64,000 nucleotides of DNA from Casuarius casuarius. Taxonomy: Eukaryota > Chordata > Aves > Casuariiformes > Casuariidae. Within the stretch, counting starts at the first letter, position 1, and every line of letters begins with the position of its first letter. The notes beneath the pieces are model-generated. The model searched no databases. It saw only the letters and a list, made by a program, of their open reading frames with translations, and was not told the origin of the DNA. The stretch is from NCBI GenBank assembly GCA_003342895.1, contig PTFA01000398.1, forward strand, positions 5,763-69,762. Reading direction: 5' to 3'. Of the stretch, positions 54,601 through 64,000 are shown one piece after another. A program made the position numbers and the translations under genes.

Positions 54601-57135
54601 GTGTGGGGAGGGCACGGTTTTGGCAGCGGAGTGCAGCATTTGCATTGGGCCTGAGCAGTTAGGGCACTGGAGTTACCTGGTAATGAAGAAATGGCACCAA
54701 CTTCTTAGGGCAAGGTGCAGCATCCTGCTCAGAAAGTGCTGGCAAGATCCTGCCTTACGTATGACTGCCAGTGTCCAACCGCTACATCAACTTGTATAGA
54801 CCGTGGATATCTGTGCTACTGCAGTTACGAAGCATCAGTAATACAAATGCACTTTATGTGTATTGGGTAACATTTGATGAAGGTACGTAGCTGTGGAGTG
54901 TCTCAAACGCAGCTATCTGCTGACTGCTACTACAAACCTGTTCACAGAAGTGCTGTGGAAGTCTTGCAGTGATTATTATTTTAATCCCTTTTCCATGACA
55001 ATATATATAAAAAAAAAAAAAGACAAAGGAAAGTGATCCTGTGCGCTGACAATCAAAAAGATCTGGGTTTAGATCAGAAACAGTTTGAAAGTACGTAGGG
55101 AGTTTCCTAGAACAGCTGTTTGGGAGGAGAATTTCAAGTGGTGTAGCTGGGCCGAGACCCGGGGTAACGGCCCCCTGGCCAGCAGTGAGCCCCCGGGGAG
55201 CGAGCAGCGCCCTGGGCAGTGGCTTTGATCAGTGTTGGATGACGATGTACTGTCACGAGCTTGCTGCTTTGGCACTTGATGATTAGGGGGTGCCGCAGGA
55301 TCCTGGTGGGTGCTGGAGGGAAGGCTCTTCAGGACTTGCCGATGTCTCCTGCTCTGGGGGCTGAGCAGCCCCGTCGCCCCGCTGCTGCGGAGGAGAGCTG
55401 TCTACTGCAGCTGCCGCTCGCTTCTCTCACGACCATGAATCTGGACTATCAGTAGCGGTGTGTATGAGTTGGAAAGGGACTTGGGATGGAATAGCCTTTA
55501 GTACGTTTATAGAGAAGGATGGGAATATTGAATCTAGAGATGAGAAGTCAGCAAACTGGGGGACGTTATGTGCTTTTGTGAGAAAATGGGCAGCAGTGTT
55601 CTGTTGCTTGGAAAAGTGGGACTTAAAAGGTACAGATGAGATTTGGGTATGAAAATCGAATAACGTCATGAAAAAGTCACATTAGCCAAATGCTTTTTTA
55701 TTCATAGGTGTATAAGATGCATCTGATCTGTAAGGGTTGCCAAACTGGCTTTTAATAGAGTGTTGTGATGGTCTGGTAGCCTTGAGCATCTATGGATGTA
55801 AGCAAGGCAAGTCTCATGGGACAGGTAACACCTCTTAATAGATAAACTTTTTTTTTTAAATACAAATGGGGGATTAGGTAAAAGTGTGGTGGGCTATCAT
55901 TTGTAATATTCGGGCAGGTTTGGCTCAATGCTTCCTGTTTGATATTTTTCTATAGCTTACCTAATATTGGCTGCTTATAGGTAGACTTGTAGTATAAAAT
56001 GGCATTTGTGACTTTACAATTATATGAAAATGGCTATATTATTGCCCAAATCTGCTAGCCTTACAGCTTAAAATGTAGTAATAATTTAAGTAGTAATGTG
56101 CACAGTAGTATGTGTTTTTTTGCAGTGTTAGTGAAATTGATATATTAATAGCCTGTAAAATAGAAATGCATGCTCTGGCAAATAATTTACTTAACACTTA
56201 TTTAGTATATTTATGAATATTAATTTTGCTTTTACTTTGCATCTCTTAAACATAAACCTGCTTTATGGTATTTGGAAAAATAATAAAAAAATGCTATTCT
56301 TCAGCAAGTGAAGCCTGAGCTTTCCATAATGTGCAAGCTGTCAAGCTGGAATATTAAAATAAAAATAGAATCAAACTGCTGTAAACAAGTCAGGATTTGA
56401 AACCCTAAAGTAAGACTATCTTGCCATTTTCTGTGATACAGTATTATTCTGTCTGATGCTGGAGTTGTCCAGTCATACCCAAGTCCACCACTTCTGCTGA
56501 CTTAGGCTATTACAGGAGGAATGTCCTAACAGCAGACCCCTTCCCTGCTTAGGGGCAACGAGGCTTCAACTGATGTTTGCCACAACAAGCAGTCAGATAG
56601 GACTGCCAAACACTTTCACCAGCATTATTTCAGTCCTCACCCAAAGTAACAGTAACTGCTTAAGAAGAGAAACTTGATTTGCATTAGGCAGCAAATCTTA
56701 AATGGGTCTCATCAGGTTGGTGTTGTGATCTAAACACACTTAATGAATTGCCTACCTGCTCTTATTCATGGTTAGATAAACCATGTTTAAACTCTGTGGA
56801 AAAACTTAGAAAACGTACTTAATGCTTCCTAATATTATTGAAGTCCTATAGGAACCTGATTGCCTCTCTGTAATCATTTGGGGTCTTACTCTGCAGCTGT
56901 AGTCAGATATTTAAGACAATCTGATACAGTGGCTCTTCAGGATTATTATTTTTTTCCTTGTATTGATGCATTTTATAACAAGTTAGTGGAACACACTTTT
57001 TTTAAATGTATGTTATTTCCAGTATTCTATTGAGAACTTTGATTTTTCAGGATCAGTCAATGTTCATGATAAAATAAAGACCCACCACCAAAATGATAGA
57101 GAAGAAATATATCACAAAGTAGCAACTGCCATAAA
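51674..57135. other. gene desert
   Basis: No gene is recognised. There is TA-rich low-complexity sequence at about 52588-52620 and (AT)n followed by A13 at about 55001-55021. A modestly GC-rich patch lies at 55140-55440, with short frames that resemble nothing known. AT-rich sequence at about 55950-56400 has several TAAT cores and is a weak candidate regulatory element. Confidence 0.65.
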
Positions 57136-57161
57136 ATTATACAAAATGAATTTTGTATAAT
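57136..57161. repeat. 26-base near-perfect palindrome (12-base arms, 2-base centre)
   Basis: ATTATACAAAAT, then GA, then ATTTTGTATAAT. The arms are exact reverse complements. It is AT-rich but not a simple dinucleotide repeat. Confidence 0.9.
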
Positions 57162-57564
57162 ATATTTTTGTAAGTAGCGCTGTATTGACCAAAATACCAG
57201 TTTCTTGATCTGATATTCAAGGCTTCATATTTTCTCCTTGAAATTCATACTTGTGTTGCAGGAATTAATTGGAGAATGACAGAATTATAGATCTCTAAAG
57301 TACCTAACAGCTTTACATAATTATTTGACATAGAACTGTTTCTTTGATCAAATGCCACATTATATTCTTTATCTTCATCATAAGGGCAGTATTTTCAAAA
57401 TAGCTAAACATGTTAGTCTAAAGTTTGCAGGATGCTTTCAGCTGAGATTGAAATCTTAACCTCAGTGAAGGCAATGGGTCAATAAGTGACACTTTGCTTA
57501 TTGATGTGAAAGGAGCTCTCCTTGAAAGACTCTGCTCAGTACCACTTTTCTCTGGTTAAAATCA

Positions 57565-57620
57565 GTGTGGTGTGTGGTGGTTTGTGTGGTGTGTTCCCCC
57601 CCCCCCCCCGCCCCCCCCCG
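57565..57620. repeat. GT-rich tract followed by C14-G-C9-G
   Basis: The irregular GTGTGGTG-type tract (57565-57595) runs directly into fourteen C, a G, nine C and a G. On the minus strand this gives long G runs able to form quadruplexes. Homopolymer lengths are uncertain. Confidence 0.85.
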
Positions 57621-59264
57621 ATGTGATTCTGAACACAATTTTTGGTACCCATTGTCTACATATCAGTAATTAGAAGGAAATGCAATGCTTTAAATAACCT
57701 TTGAAGTCCATATTTTGGATTTGCAGCCAATCTAAGGGACCCTAGTCAGAGGAATTTGCAAGATTTAAATGAGCATTTGGAGGTCATTAAGCTGTGGCTA
57801 GCGGGTTCATACTACTGTGTAGACAGTAATAGATTGACACTAAAATATCTTGTCACCTTTAGTGTAACATCAGAGCAAGAATGCTGTTTGTTTCCATCGT
57901 ATTCTGTCCATTACGTTATAGCCCTCAATTATAGTTTCTCCATTTTAGGTCCTATCTTCAGTTTTCAAGTATTTTGAATGCATTGAAAATGTTAACACTT
58001 GCAACCTAGCAATAGCCTTGGGAGTAGAAAGGTAATTTATTTTCTTAGAGAAGAGTTCATTTCCTAGCCTGACACTCAAAAGAAACCAAATGCAGACTTT
58101 GTCTTAATAGTTGAAAATTCAAAATAAATGAAGCTTATGTAAAATGGCACTAACAGACTAGAGCTACAGTGGACTGCTGAAATTGGATTTGGTTAGCTAC
58201 AAACATCATTAGCTTAAAGCATTCTAGCTTACCAGGCAGTGCGAGCTCTCATAGGCTGCGATGCAATAGTGCTCTCCTCTTTCACATTTTAACTCCTTGT
58301 GGAGATGCTAAAGCCAGCTGAATATAGGCTCTGTAAAAGCTAAATTAACCATGCATTCCTTGGGGGTTTATGGCAAACTGTGAGGTTTATTTGGTGTTGA
58401 ACTGTGCTAAAGATAACATGACAGTAACCTAAAAATACTGTACTCACAATGTATTAATTGTATGTGTGTGTACACTAGAGGTTTTTTAGATCTTTTATTG
58501 AGATTGTATTTATTCTCCTATAACTGATTTTGAATATCTGTAAACATAGCTTGCATGTAGCCTTAATATTCTCATGAACTGAAATACCAGTGTTTGATCT
58601 TGGCTGTGTATTCTGTTTAGGTTGAATCATAGTATTAAAAACTTGCATGCGAAGTACTGACATGTGTTAGAATTTTTGCAGTATCTTATTTTTACGAGTC
58701 ACTTGCTCACACTCGTGTTATGTGAAGCTGTGTTAATTTAATCCAGTGAATAATGTTACCTGACCTCAATCTTGCTTCTAAGTAGGATGGAATCGGTCAA
58801 TAATTAGGCATTTCTATACCAGTAAAACACTTCAATTTATACACATGGGACCTTCCTAAAATTCCAAGATTACACGTGCATCTGTTAAGTCTTTGCAGAG
58901 CAGGTCTAATATGCAGTCCCTTGTTCCTTCTCAGATGTGCAGCTCACTTGAAACAAGTAAACCTGTGTTCTCACAGCATGCAAACACTGCTCTATGAATC
59001 CTTCCACCGTTGGGTTGTTTCCAAATAATAAATCCTGAGCATTCAGATTTTGCCTTTCATCTGACAATCTCAAAGTGCTCTGTGAAACTGAGATGACTTC
59101 TGTTATATTGCTCTACTTCTCCTCTTTCCATTTTACATGTGTGAGTATATGTGAAAGGAGGAAAAAAGGAGAAATAAGGGAAAAGTCACAAAAAGGTTGA
59201 AGGCTGGAAGGATTTTTCAGTACAGGATATTTTAAGTTACAGTTATTGCATGAGGTACCTGTAT
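57621..59264. other. non-coding DNA
   Basis: No gene or repeat is recognised. Confidence 0.65.
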
Positions 59265-59294
59265 CCTTCTTCTTCTTCTCTCTCTCTCTCTCTC
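59265..59294. repeat. (CTT)n(CT)n microsatellite
   Basis: CTT units pass into CT units. The tract supplies the pyrimidine run of the exon-like segment that follows. Confidence 0.9.
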
Positions 59295-59310
59295 ACTATC
59301 TTTATTTCAG

Positions 59311-59458
59311 GGGTCACTTGGAGGGTCTTTTTGAAACTCAATTCTTTCAGAAAGAGGAGGGGAATTTCATTTTAAGTTTAAAAAACAAAACCACCGTGGA
59401 GAACATAATTGAGGATCATAATCTAAGTGGTTACTACTACTGAGAAATATACTACAAA
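59311..59458 (+). other. exon-like segment with strong acceptor and GTGAGT donor
   Basis: A long pyrimidine tract (59265-59308) ends in TTTCAG (AG at 59309-59310). The 148 bases that follow end at AAA before GTGAGT (59459-59464). One frame is open for most of it (GHLEGLFETQFFQKEEG onward, stop TGA at 59441-59443); the others stop early. The stop before the donor argues for an untranslated exon. It lies about 4 kb upstream of the CACNA2D3 start on the same strand. It could be a distal 5' UTR exon, a separate non-coding RNA exon or a chance pseudo-exon created by the microsatellite. Confidence 0.35.
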
Positions 59459-61869
59459 GTGAGTATTAACACCACAGGAGTACAGTTAAGAATTGCTCGT
59501 CCATTTTTGCAGTATGTGAATCTTCTAATATATGTAGAATATAGATAAACTGATGTACTTCTGTTCTTATTTTTGAAGCAATTTCACTAGAGGTGGCTTG
59601 TGTCTTTCAGCATATCTCTTGGCACTTTAGTTCTGCATTTATTTTCCTCTCTGGGTAGAGCGCATTGTAGATAGGAAGCATCTGAAAAAAGAAATACAAT
59701 AAACATTTGTGTTAATTATATCACTTCCTCCTACTCTTCTCCCCTGCACCATATGTTCTCTTCTCTCTATGCTTCTCAATTGATTTTTATTAGGGCTTGA
59801 TAAGTGTCTCATCAGAAGATCTCAGAAGTGTGCTGTGGTGATGCAAATACGACCCTATTCTTGTTCTCTTTTATAAGTGAAAATACATTTGACGGTAGGA
59901 AGAGGAAAGAATGATGGGACAGGTCAGGGGAAGGTGCTCCGTGCATTTGTTTGCAGGACTCGTCCTTAGCCTGGGCAGTCTACTCCAGCCTGCGTGTCAA
60001 ACCTCACGCTACTCTGTGCAGCTGACCTGTCCTCCGTTTCTTCAGTGCTTGGCTGTCTTTCTAAAGGTGGTCCCCTGGAAAAAGCGCTGAGCCTTGGCCA
60101 ACTTTCTCTGACTGTGCCTATGACTTTCTATTACAACATTTAGTGATTCATGTGTGTTTAAACTTTATTTTAACTTTCATGGGGAAAGTAGCTTCTTTCG
60201 TCTTCTGTAGGATACTAAAAGGTACCGTTGTACTCGATCATCAACGACAGCAGGAAATACATGTGCGTGCGTACACATACGATTTGTCCCCTTCGAAATG
60301 GCAGGGTGGGGAGAGGAATTCAGGTCAGTGAATCGGTTTGGGGAGCCCTGCTTCTGAGGCCACTGGCGTGTTAATAACTCACCTGCGTTTGCTGGTAGAG
60401 GGCTCCGCTGGGGTTTCAGAAGGGAAGCTTGCTAGGCATGCAGGCGTCTTCCTTTTCTGCTCAGTTATTTGTACCTGCGTGTTTCCAGCGGGGCTGACAC
60501 TTGAAGGGTCTTCCAAGTTCAGCAGTTATCTATAAAAGCATAAGTACATGAAACAAATGCAGCATTATTTCTAAAATACAAATTTCATTATTACGCATCC
60601 CTGAAATCCAGTTTTCTGACTTGCTCTAGGGTATCACAGGTAGTGCTAAATCATGAAGGACACTGAGATATTTGCAGTATAAAGGACTTAAACCTGTCAG
60701 CAGGTCGGTCGGTCAGTCTGTCTCTTTTCTTCTATTTTCATTGGTCATCGTGCAAGCCTGCTGTAGGGCAAGTTTTCTGCATTCCCCCATCTCCTCAACA
60801 TGGGGAGGAACTGAAAACCATAACGTCACGGTTTTGAACCCTGTGTCTCGACTGCAGTGATCTGCATACCAGGAGCAGTCAGGCCAGGATGCTCTATTAG
60901 CTCTCCTCTTTTAATGGCTTACGCGCGCACACGTGTTTACACCGCTGTTAAGGTGGCTCTCTGCTTCCCATTCACCGGATAGCAAAAGGAACCAAATAAC
61001 TGCATGAACGTACTGGCGGGCATTAGTGGAAGATGCTGGCAGCACTTTCCAGTATAATAAAGGAATATAAACATCTGGTAACACAAAAGGAGGAGGCCAT
61101 TCTCGTACTGTCTGGCATAGGTTTCTCTTTCAAGTGAATGTCTTCCCGAGACTGGTAGCAGTAGAAATAGTTTTTGTATTAAAGAAATGTAAAATATACA
61201 GGTAGATTACACATGCCAGGTGTAAAAGCTGTGAATGAGACATCGTATTGGATGTGTAATAAATGTAAATAAAGTCAGGGTTTGACAAGTGGCTTTATCA
61301 TCTTTTTCTGCCAATAATTAGTGATGGTTTTAATGCATATGAAATTTCTCAGACTACTAAACACGCAGATGTATTGTATGCACTTTCAAAAAGTTTCTAG
61401 GACTCCACTATTCAAGGAATCGGGCAAGCTGTTACCTGTCATCAGTGAACTGTGACTTGGAGCAGATATAGGCTTGTTTTCATGTAAAAACGAAGCTCGA
61501 GTCCTACAAGTTAGCCTTACAAATATCCCTCCTGATATCTAGTTTAGAAATCATGTTAAACCTAAAAAGGAGAGGCAGTGAGGCAGTCTACCATCCGCGT
61601 TTCATTCCTAGCTTTGAAAAGGTACTTTTTTATGAGCCCGTTCAAAGGGCTGCATAATTCACTAGACGGTTAGGCAGCCGTGTGCGCTGCTACGTTTTTT
61701 GCCTGTAGGTAGGCTGAACACCTGGTGACATGGCAGCGTGTTTAAAATGCTGCTTAAAAAATCCCCACTAACAGCACAGACTTCAGCACTTTCAGAATGG
61801 CTCACGAAGGCGCAGAACAGCGCAGTATGGTCCCTTCTGACAAAACTTTCCATTTCCCCTTCAAACAGA
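59459..61869. other. upstream flank of CACNA2D3
   Basis: No gene is recognised. GC content rises gradually toward the CpG island. A noncanonically spaced pair of REST-like half motifs occurs near 61782 and 61815, but I do not consider it a supported site. Confidence 0.6.
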
Positions 61870-62195
61870 GGTGCTGGCGCGGCTGCAGCCTGCTCTAGTC
61901 ACCATCCCTGTGACCCGGTGCGCGATGAACGCTGCGGCGTCCCGAGCCCCCGGACCCTGCGGCCTCCCCGGGCGCTGTGTGTATTTTTAAACTTCTGCTT
62001 TCTTCTGAGAAAGCAGAAAGCTTTCAACAGCCAGGTGCTGACTAGCGGCTTCGATATTTAAAGCGGCCCGTTCGGTGCTTTTAGCAATGGTGATGTGAAA
62101 CGAAACACAGGTGCGACCGTCCAGCCTGGAGGGGGGTCTGCAGGGCGCCCCGCACCGCGGCGCTGGCCGGGGATGCTGCGGGCACCGGCCGCCCC

Positions 62196-62203
62196 GGGGC
62201 GGG
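62196..62203 (+). promoter_or_regulatory. GC box (Sp/KLF-type)
   Basis: GGGGCGGG within the CpG island. Such motifs are frequent in any island, so single-site function is uncertain. Confidence 0.5.
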
Positions 62204-62229
62204 AAGGGGCCGCGCCGCACCCGCAGCTA

Positions 62230-62238
62230 TGACTCAGC
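62230..62238 (+). promoter_or_regulatory. AP-1/NF-E2-type motif
   Basis: TGACTCAGC is a full match to the NF-E2/antioxidant-response consensus TGACnnnGC and contains the AP-1 core TGACTCA. It lies in the presumed promoter. Confidence 0.45.
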
Positions 62239-62576
62239 CCGGCCGCGCCGAGCGGCGCCGCTCGCTGCCCGCCCGCTGGCGGCGGGGCCGGGGCCGGGGG
62301 TCGCGGAGGGGAGGGGAGGTGCGGAGCGAGCCGAGGGCCGCGAAGGGGAGCAGAAGCAGGGAGGGAAGGCTTTAAACCGCAGCGACAGCGAAAATACCTG
62401 GAGCCGTCGCTCCTGCTCCCCGCGCCGTCCTCTCCGTGACGGAGCTCGCTGTACCGCGGGGCTCCCTCTGCGAGCCGGATTAATGATTCGCCGCATCGGG
62501 TCACTCGCGCTGCGTCTCCGTCCGTTCAGAGCCGCCGCTGGTCCGGCGGGCTGCGATGGTGCCGGGCCGCCGCGCT

Positions 62577-62681
62577 NNNNNNNNNNNNNNNNNNNNNNNN
62601 NNNNNNNNNNNNNNNNNNNNNNNNNNNNNNNNNNNNNNNNNNNNNNNNNNNNNNNNNNNNNNNNNNNNNNNNNNNNNNNNN
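62577..62681. other. assembly gap (105 N)
   Basis: All 105 bases are N. The flanks are very GC-rich, ending CGCGCT on the left and starting GCGCT on the right. The shared GCGCT could mean the true gap is a collapsed repeat or that the ends overlap. GC-rich first exons are typical places for such dropouts. Confidence 0.97.
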
Positions 62682-63330
62682 GCGCTGCCCTGCCTGAATT
62701 GGCCGGGCCGCGGGGGGGTGCGCGGCCCCCCCGGCCCTGCCTGGCTCAGCCCCCGGCGGTGTGCAGCGCGCTCCGCTCCTTCCTGCCAGGGCTCAACTCC
62801 ACTTTCGGCTGCTCCCGACTTTCTGCTCCTGCCACACGCAGGCACCCTCCCTCCGGGCCGGCTCCTCCTGTGCCTGCCTCTCGCTCCGTCTCCGCACCAT
62901 CCCGTTAAAAGGCTGCTGCTCCTGCTCCGCCGAACCAGTGCACTGGCTGACTTGATCTGGGATGAAGGCTGGAGGTTACCGGCGAGGGAAGGGAGACCTC
63001 TAGGCAGCTTTCCATTTGCCAAGTGAGCAGTAATTGCACGAAGACAGCCTCCCGGTTGGAATCAATAGTCTGCCTCCTTGCTGCTAAGGGCACTTTGGAG
63101 CGGCAGTAGGTCACTGAAGTAACTCCGGCACACTGCTGACTGCGGAGTTGTAAAGAACTACATGCAAGGGGCTGCAGTAGTGCTGGGAACCGCTTTGCTG
63201 TTACCAAGGACACAATAGTTTTCAAGTCATTAGAGCTTCTCTTTTGGTCCTCTCCTTCCATTACCCAGAGAGGGTCATTCTTGGGAGGGATGAGGATGGA
63301 GCTGTGATTTCTTCCAGTGTTGCTTTGGTT

Positions 63331-63356
63331 GGGGGGGAGGGGGGGGTAAGGGTGGG
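63331..63356 (+). other. G-quadruplex motif upstream of the start codon
   Basis: G7-A-G8-TAA-GGG-T-GGG on the coding strand, ending 89 bases before the CACNA2D3 ATG. It meets the usual four-run, short-loop rule for quadruplexes. If the transcript includes it, it would form in the 5' leader; if an upstream exon is spliced to 63431, it would lie in an intron instead. Confidence 0.7.
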
Positions 63357-63445
63357 CAAAGAGGCTTTAGCAAGCAAAACCCCACCGCTGCTGAAATCGG
63401 CTTTACTTGAATTTCCCCAAGTCTTTTCAGGCACAGAGAGGCACC

Positions 63446-63564
63446 ATGCCAGAGACTTTGAATCTTCTTCGGGCTTTTTGGGGGGTCTTCTTTATCTTCT
63501 GGACAGCCTTTAACACAGCCTTAGTGGATGTGGTTGGATCGGAGCAGCAGATCCCCTTGTCTGT
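63446..63564 (+). CDS. CACNA2D3: voltage-gated calcium channel auxiliary subunit alpha2delta-3, first coding exon (partial)
   Basis: The product is an extracellular, membrane-anchored subunit that raises surface delivery and current of high-voltage-activated calcium channels, mainly in neurons. This exon holds 39 codons plus two bases of the next. Residues 1-9 (MPETLNLLR) and a hydrophobic core (about 10-27, AFWGVFFIFWTAFNTALV) form a signal peptide. Residues 28-39, DVVGSEQQIPLS, plus the split V match the mammalian DVVRSEQQIPLSV at the start of the mature protein. The ATG has A at -3; the frame's previous stop is at 63392-63394. A GTAAGT donor begins at 63565, phase 2. The VWA, Cache and C-terminal anchor regions must lie on exons beyond the window, since the family is about 1,090 residues long. 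The signal peptide differs strongly from the mammalian MAGPGS form. A TTTTCAG acceptor ends at 63430, so this may be the second exon. The CpG island just upstream is its likely promoter. Confidence 0.9.
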
Positions 63565-64000
63565 GTAAGTGTTTTCATGTTTTTGCTCAAGGGTTAGGAC
63601 TTGACTGCTGAAGTTATATTTTATTGCAGGTATTTGACTGTTCAAGGCACCTCTGGTCCTCTGTCAGCTGTGTCTAAAGTGGTGGTCTTTAATGCACTCG
63701 GCGCTACTTTGGTTTTATTGTAAGAGCATGTGTTGGTGGAGTACCTGGCTGTAGATGCCTGTATTTACTGAAGTTGATGCTGTTACCTTAACTCGTTCTC
63801 GTATGAGAATTTATCATCCGGAACTGTTCTGCCATTTTATCTGCTAGTTTCCTCTCTATGAATACGTGTTTATATTGTTACCAAAGGATATTTTTTTACA
63901 AGTTGATTCTTTAAATTAAAAAAGTGCAGGTTGGGTAGTTTCATCAGAGGCCTTTCTGTTGGCATAGCAGGTAGCTTGTGCTTGTACTCGAAAAGCTACG
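63565..64000 (+). other. CACNA2D3: start of CACNA2D3 intron after the first coding exon
   Basis: Non-coding sequence after the GTAAGT donor. No further exon is visible before the window ends. In mammals this gene has very long introns. Confidence 0.85.

Larger units (their letters stand above)
61870..63015 (+). promoter_or_regulatory. CpG island, probable CACNA2D3 promoter
   Basis: Dense CpG dinucleotides and high GC contrast with the AT-rich 61 kb before it. There is a brief dip at about 61980-62100 holding a TATA-like ATATTTAAAG at 62054. Visible sites include a GC box (62196-62203), an AP-1/NF-E2-type TGACTCAGC (62230-62238), a GGATTA homeodomain (OTX/PITX-type) core (62477-62482) and a TGACG half-CRE near 62435. 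CpG-island promoters usually start transcription at several points, so no single start is assigned. The island ends about 430 bases before the coding exon, which agrees with an upstream untranslated exon. The 105-base gap inside it hides part of the promoter or first exon. Confidence 0.85.

Noticed and set aside
61782..61823. REST/NRSF-like half sites TTCAGCACT and GAACAGCGC
   Set aside because: The halves are about 24 bases apart and both are imperfect. This is outside the usual canonical or expanded spacing.
62058..63026. Long open frames on both strands across the CpG island, some passing through the N run
   Set aside because: GC-rich sequence has few stop codons, and frames that read through N are meaningless. 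The residues are Arg/Pro/Ala/Gly-rich in every frame with no domain. Only the ATG at 62556 is kept, as a tentative finding.
25801..63445. Possible excess of T over A on the + strand from 25.8 kb onward, as expected for a long transcription unit
   Set aside because: Hand counts of a first set of lines suggested it, but a second set gave nearly equal T and A. A full sliding-window skew calculation would be needed.
1..64000. CR1 3' ends (tandem ATTCTATG) typical of birds
   Set aside because: Isolated partial words such as TTCTATG and AATCATAG occur, but there is no tandem tail or adjacent CR1 body.

Overview
The window looks like amniote, most likely bird, nuclear DNA. It is AT-rich and has no operon-like gene packing. 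There is one spliced-gene start with a GT donor and a CpG island at its 3' end. I found no recognisable SINE, L1 or CR1 tail in about 61 kb, and such low repeat density fits birds better than mammals, turtles or crocodilians. The bird call is inference; the gene call below does not depend on it.

One protein-coding gene can be named. At 63446-63564 (+) lies the first coding exon of CACNA2D3, the alpha2delta-3 auxiliary subunit of voltage-gated calcium channels. Its last 13 residues, DVVGSEQQIPLSV (the V is split by the donor), match the start of mature alpha2delta-3, and the residues before them form a signal peptide. The exon ends in a good GTAAGT donor. The rest of the roughly 1,090-residue protein lies beyond the window. 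A CpG island (about 61870-63015) sits upstream and is broken by a 105-base run of N at 62577-62681. A good splice acceptor 15 bases before the ATG suggests that the exon may be spliced to an untranslated, or even coding, exon in the island.

The remaining 61 kb (1-61869) is a gene desert upstream of CACNA2D3. It holds short simple repeats, a GC-rich ten-base minisatellite cut by the left window edge, one probable fossil of an L2-like LINE reverse transcriptase (29290-29393), two perfect or near-perfect palindromes (31003-31022, 57136-57161), a polypyrimidine/polypurine hairpin (45971-46032), and several exon-like segments with good splice signals on the + strand (1925-1999, 11355-11392, 25806-26043, 42254-42410, 44324-44365, 59311-59458). 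The segment at 25.8 kb starts with a pair of opposed CCAAT boxes and could be the promoter and first exon of an unannotated RNA. The one at 59.3 kb could be an upstream untranslated exon of CACNA2D3. Pseudo-exons are common in vertebrate non-coding DNA, so each needs RNA evidence.

Long open frames elsewhere, including those across the CpG island, look like by-products of base composition. No CRISPR array, tRNA, rRNA or intact mobile element was seen.
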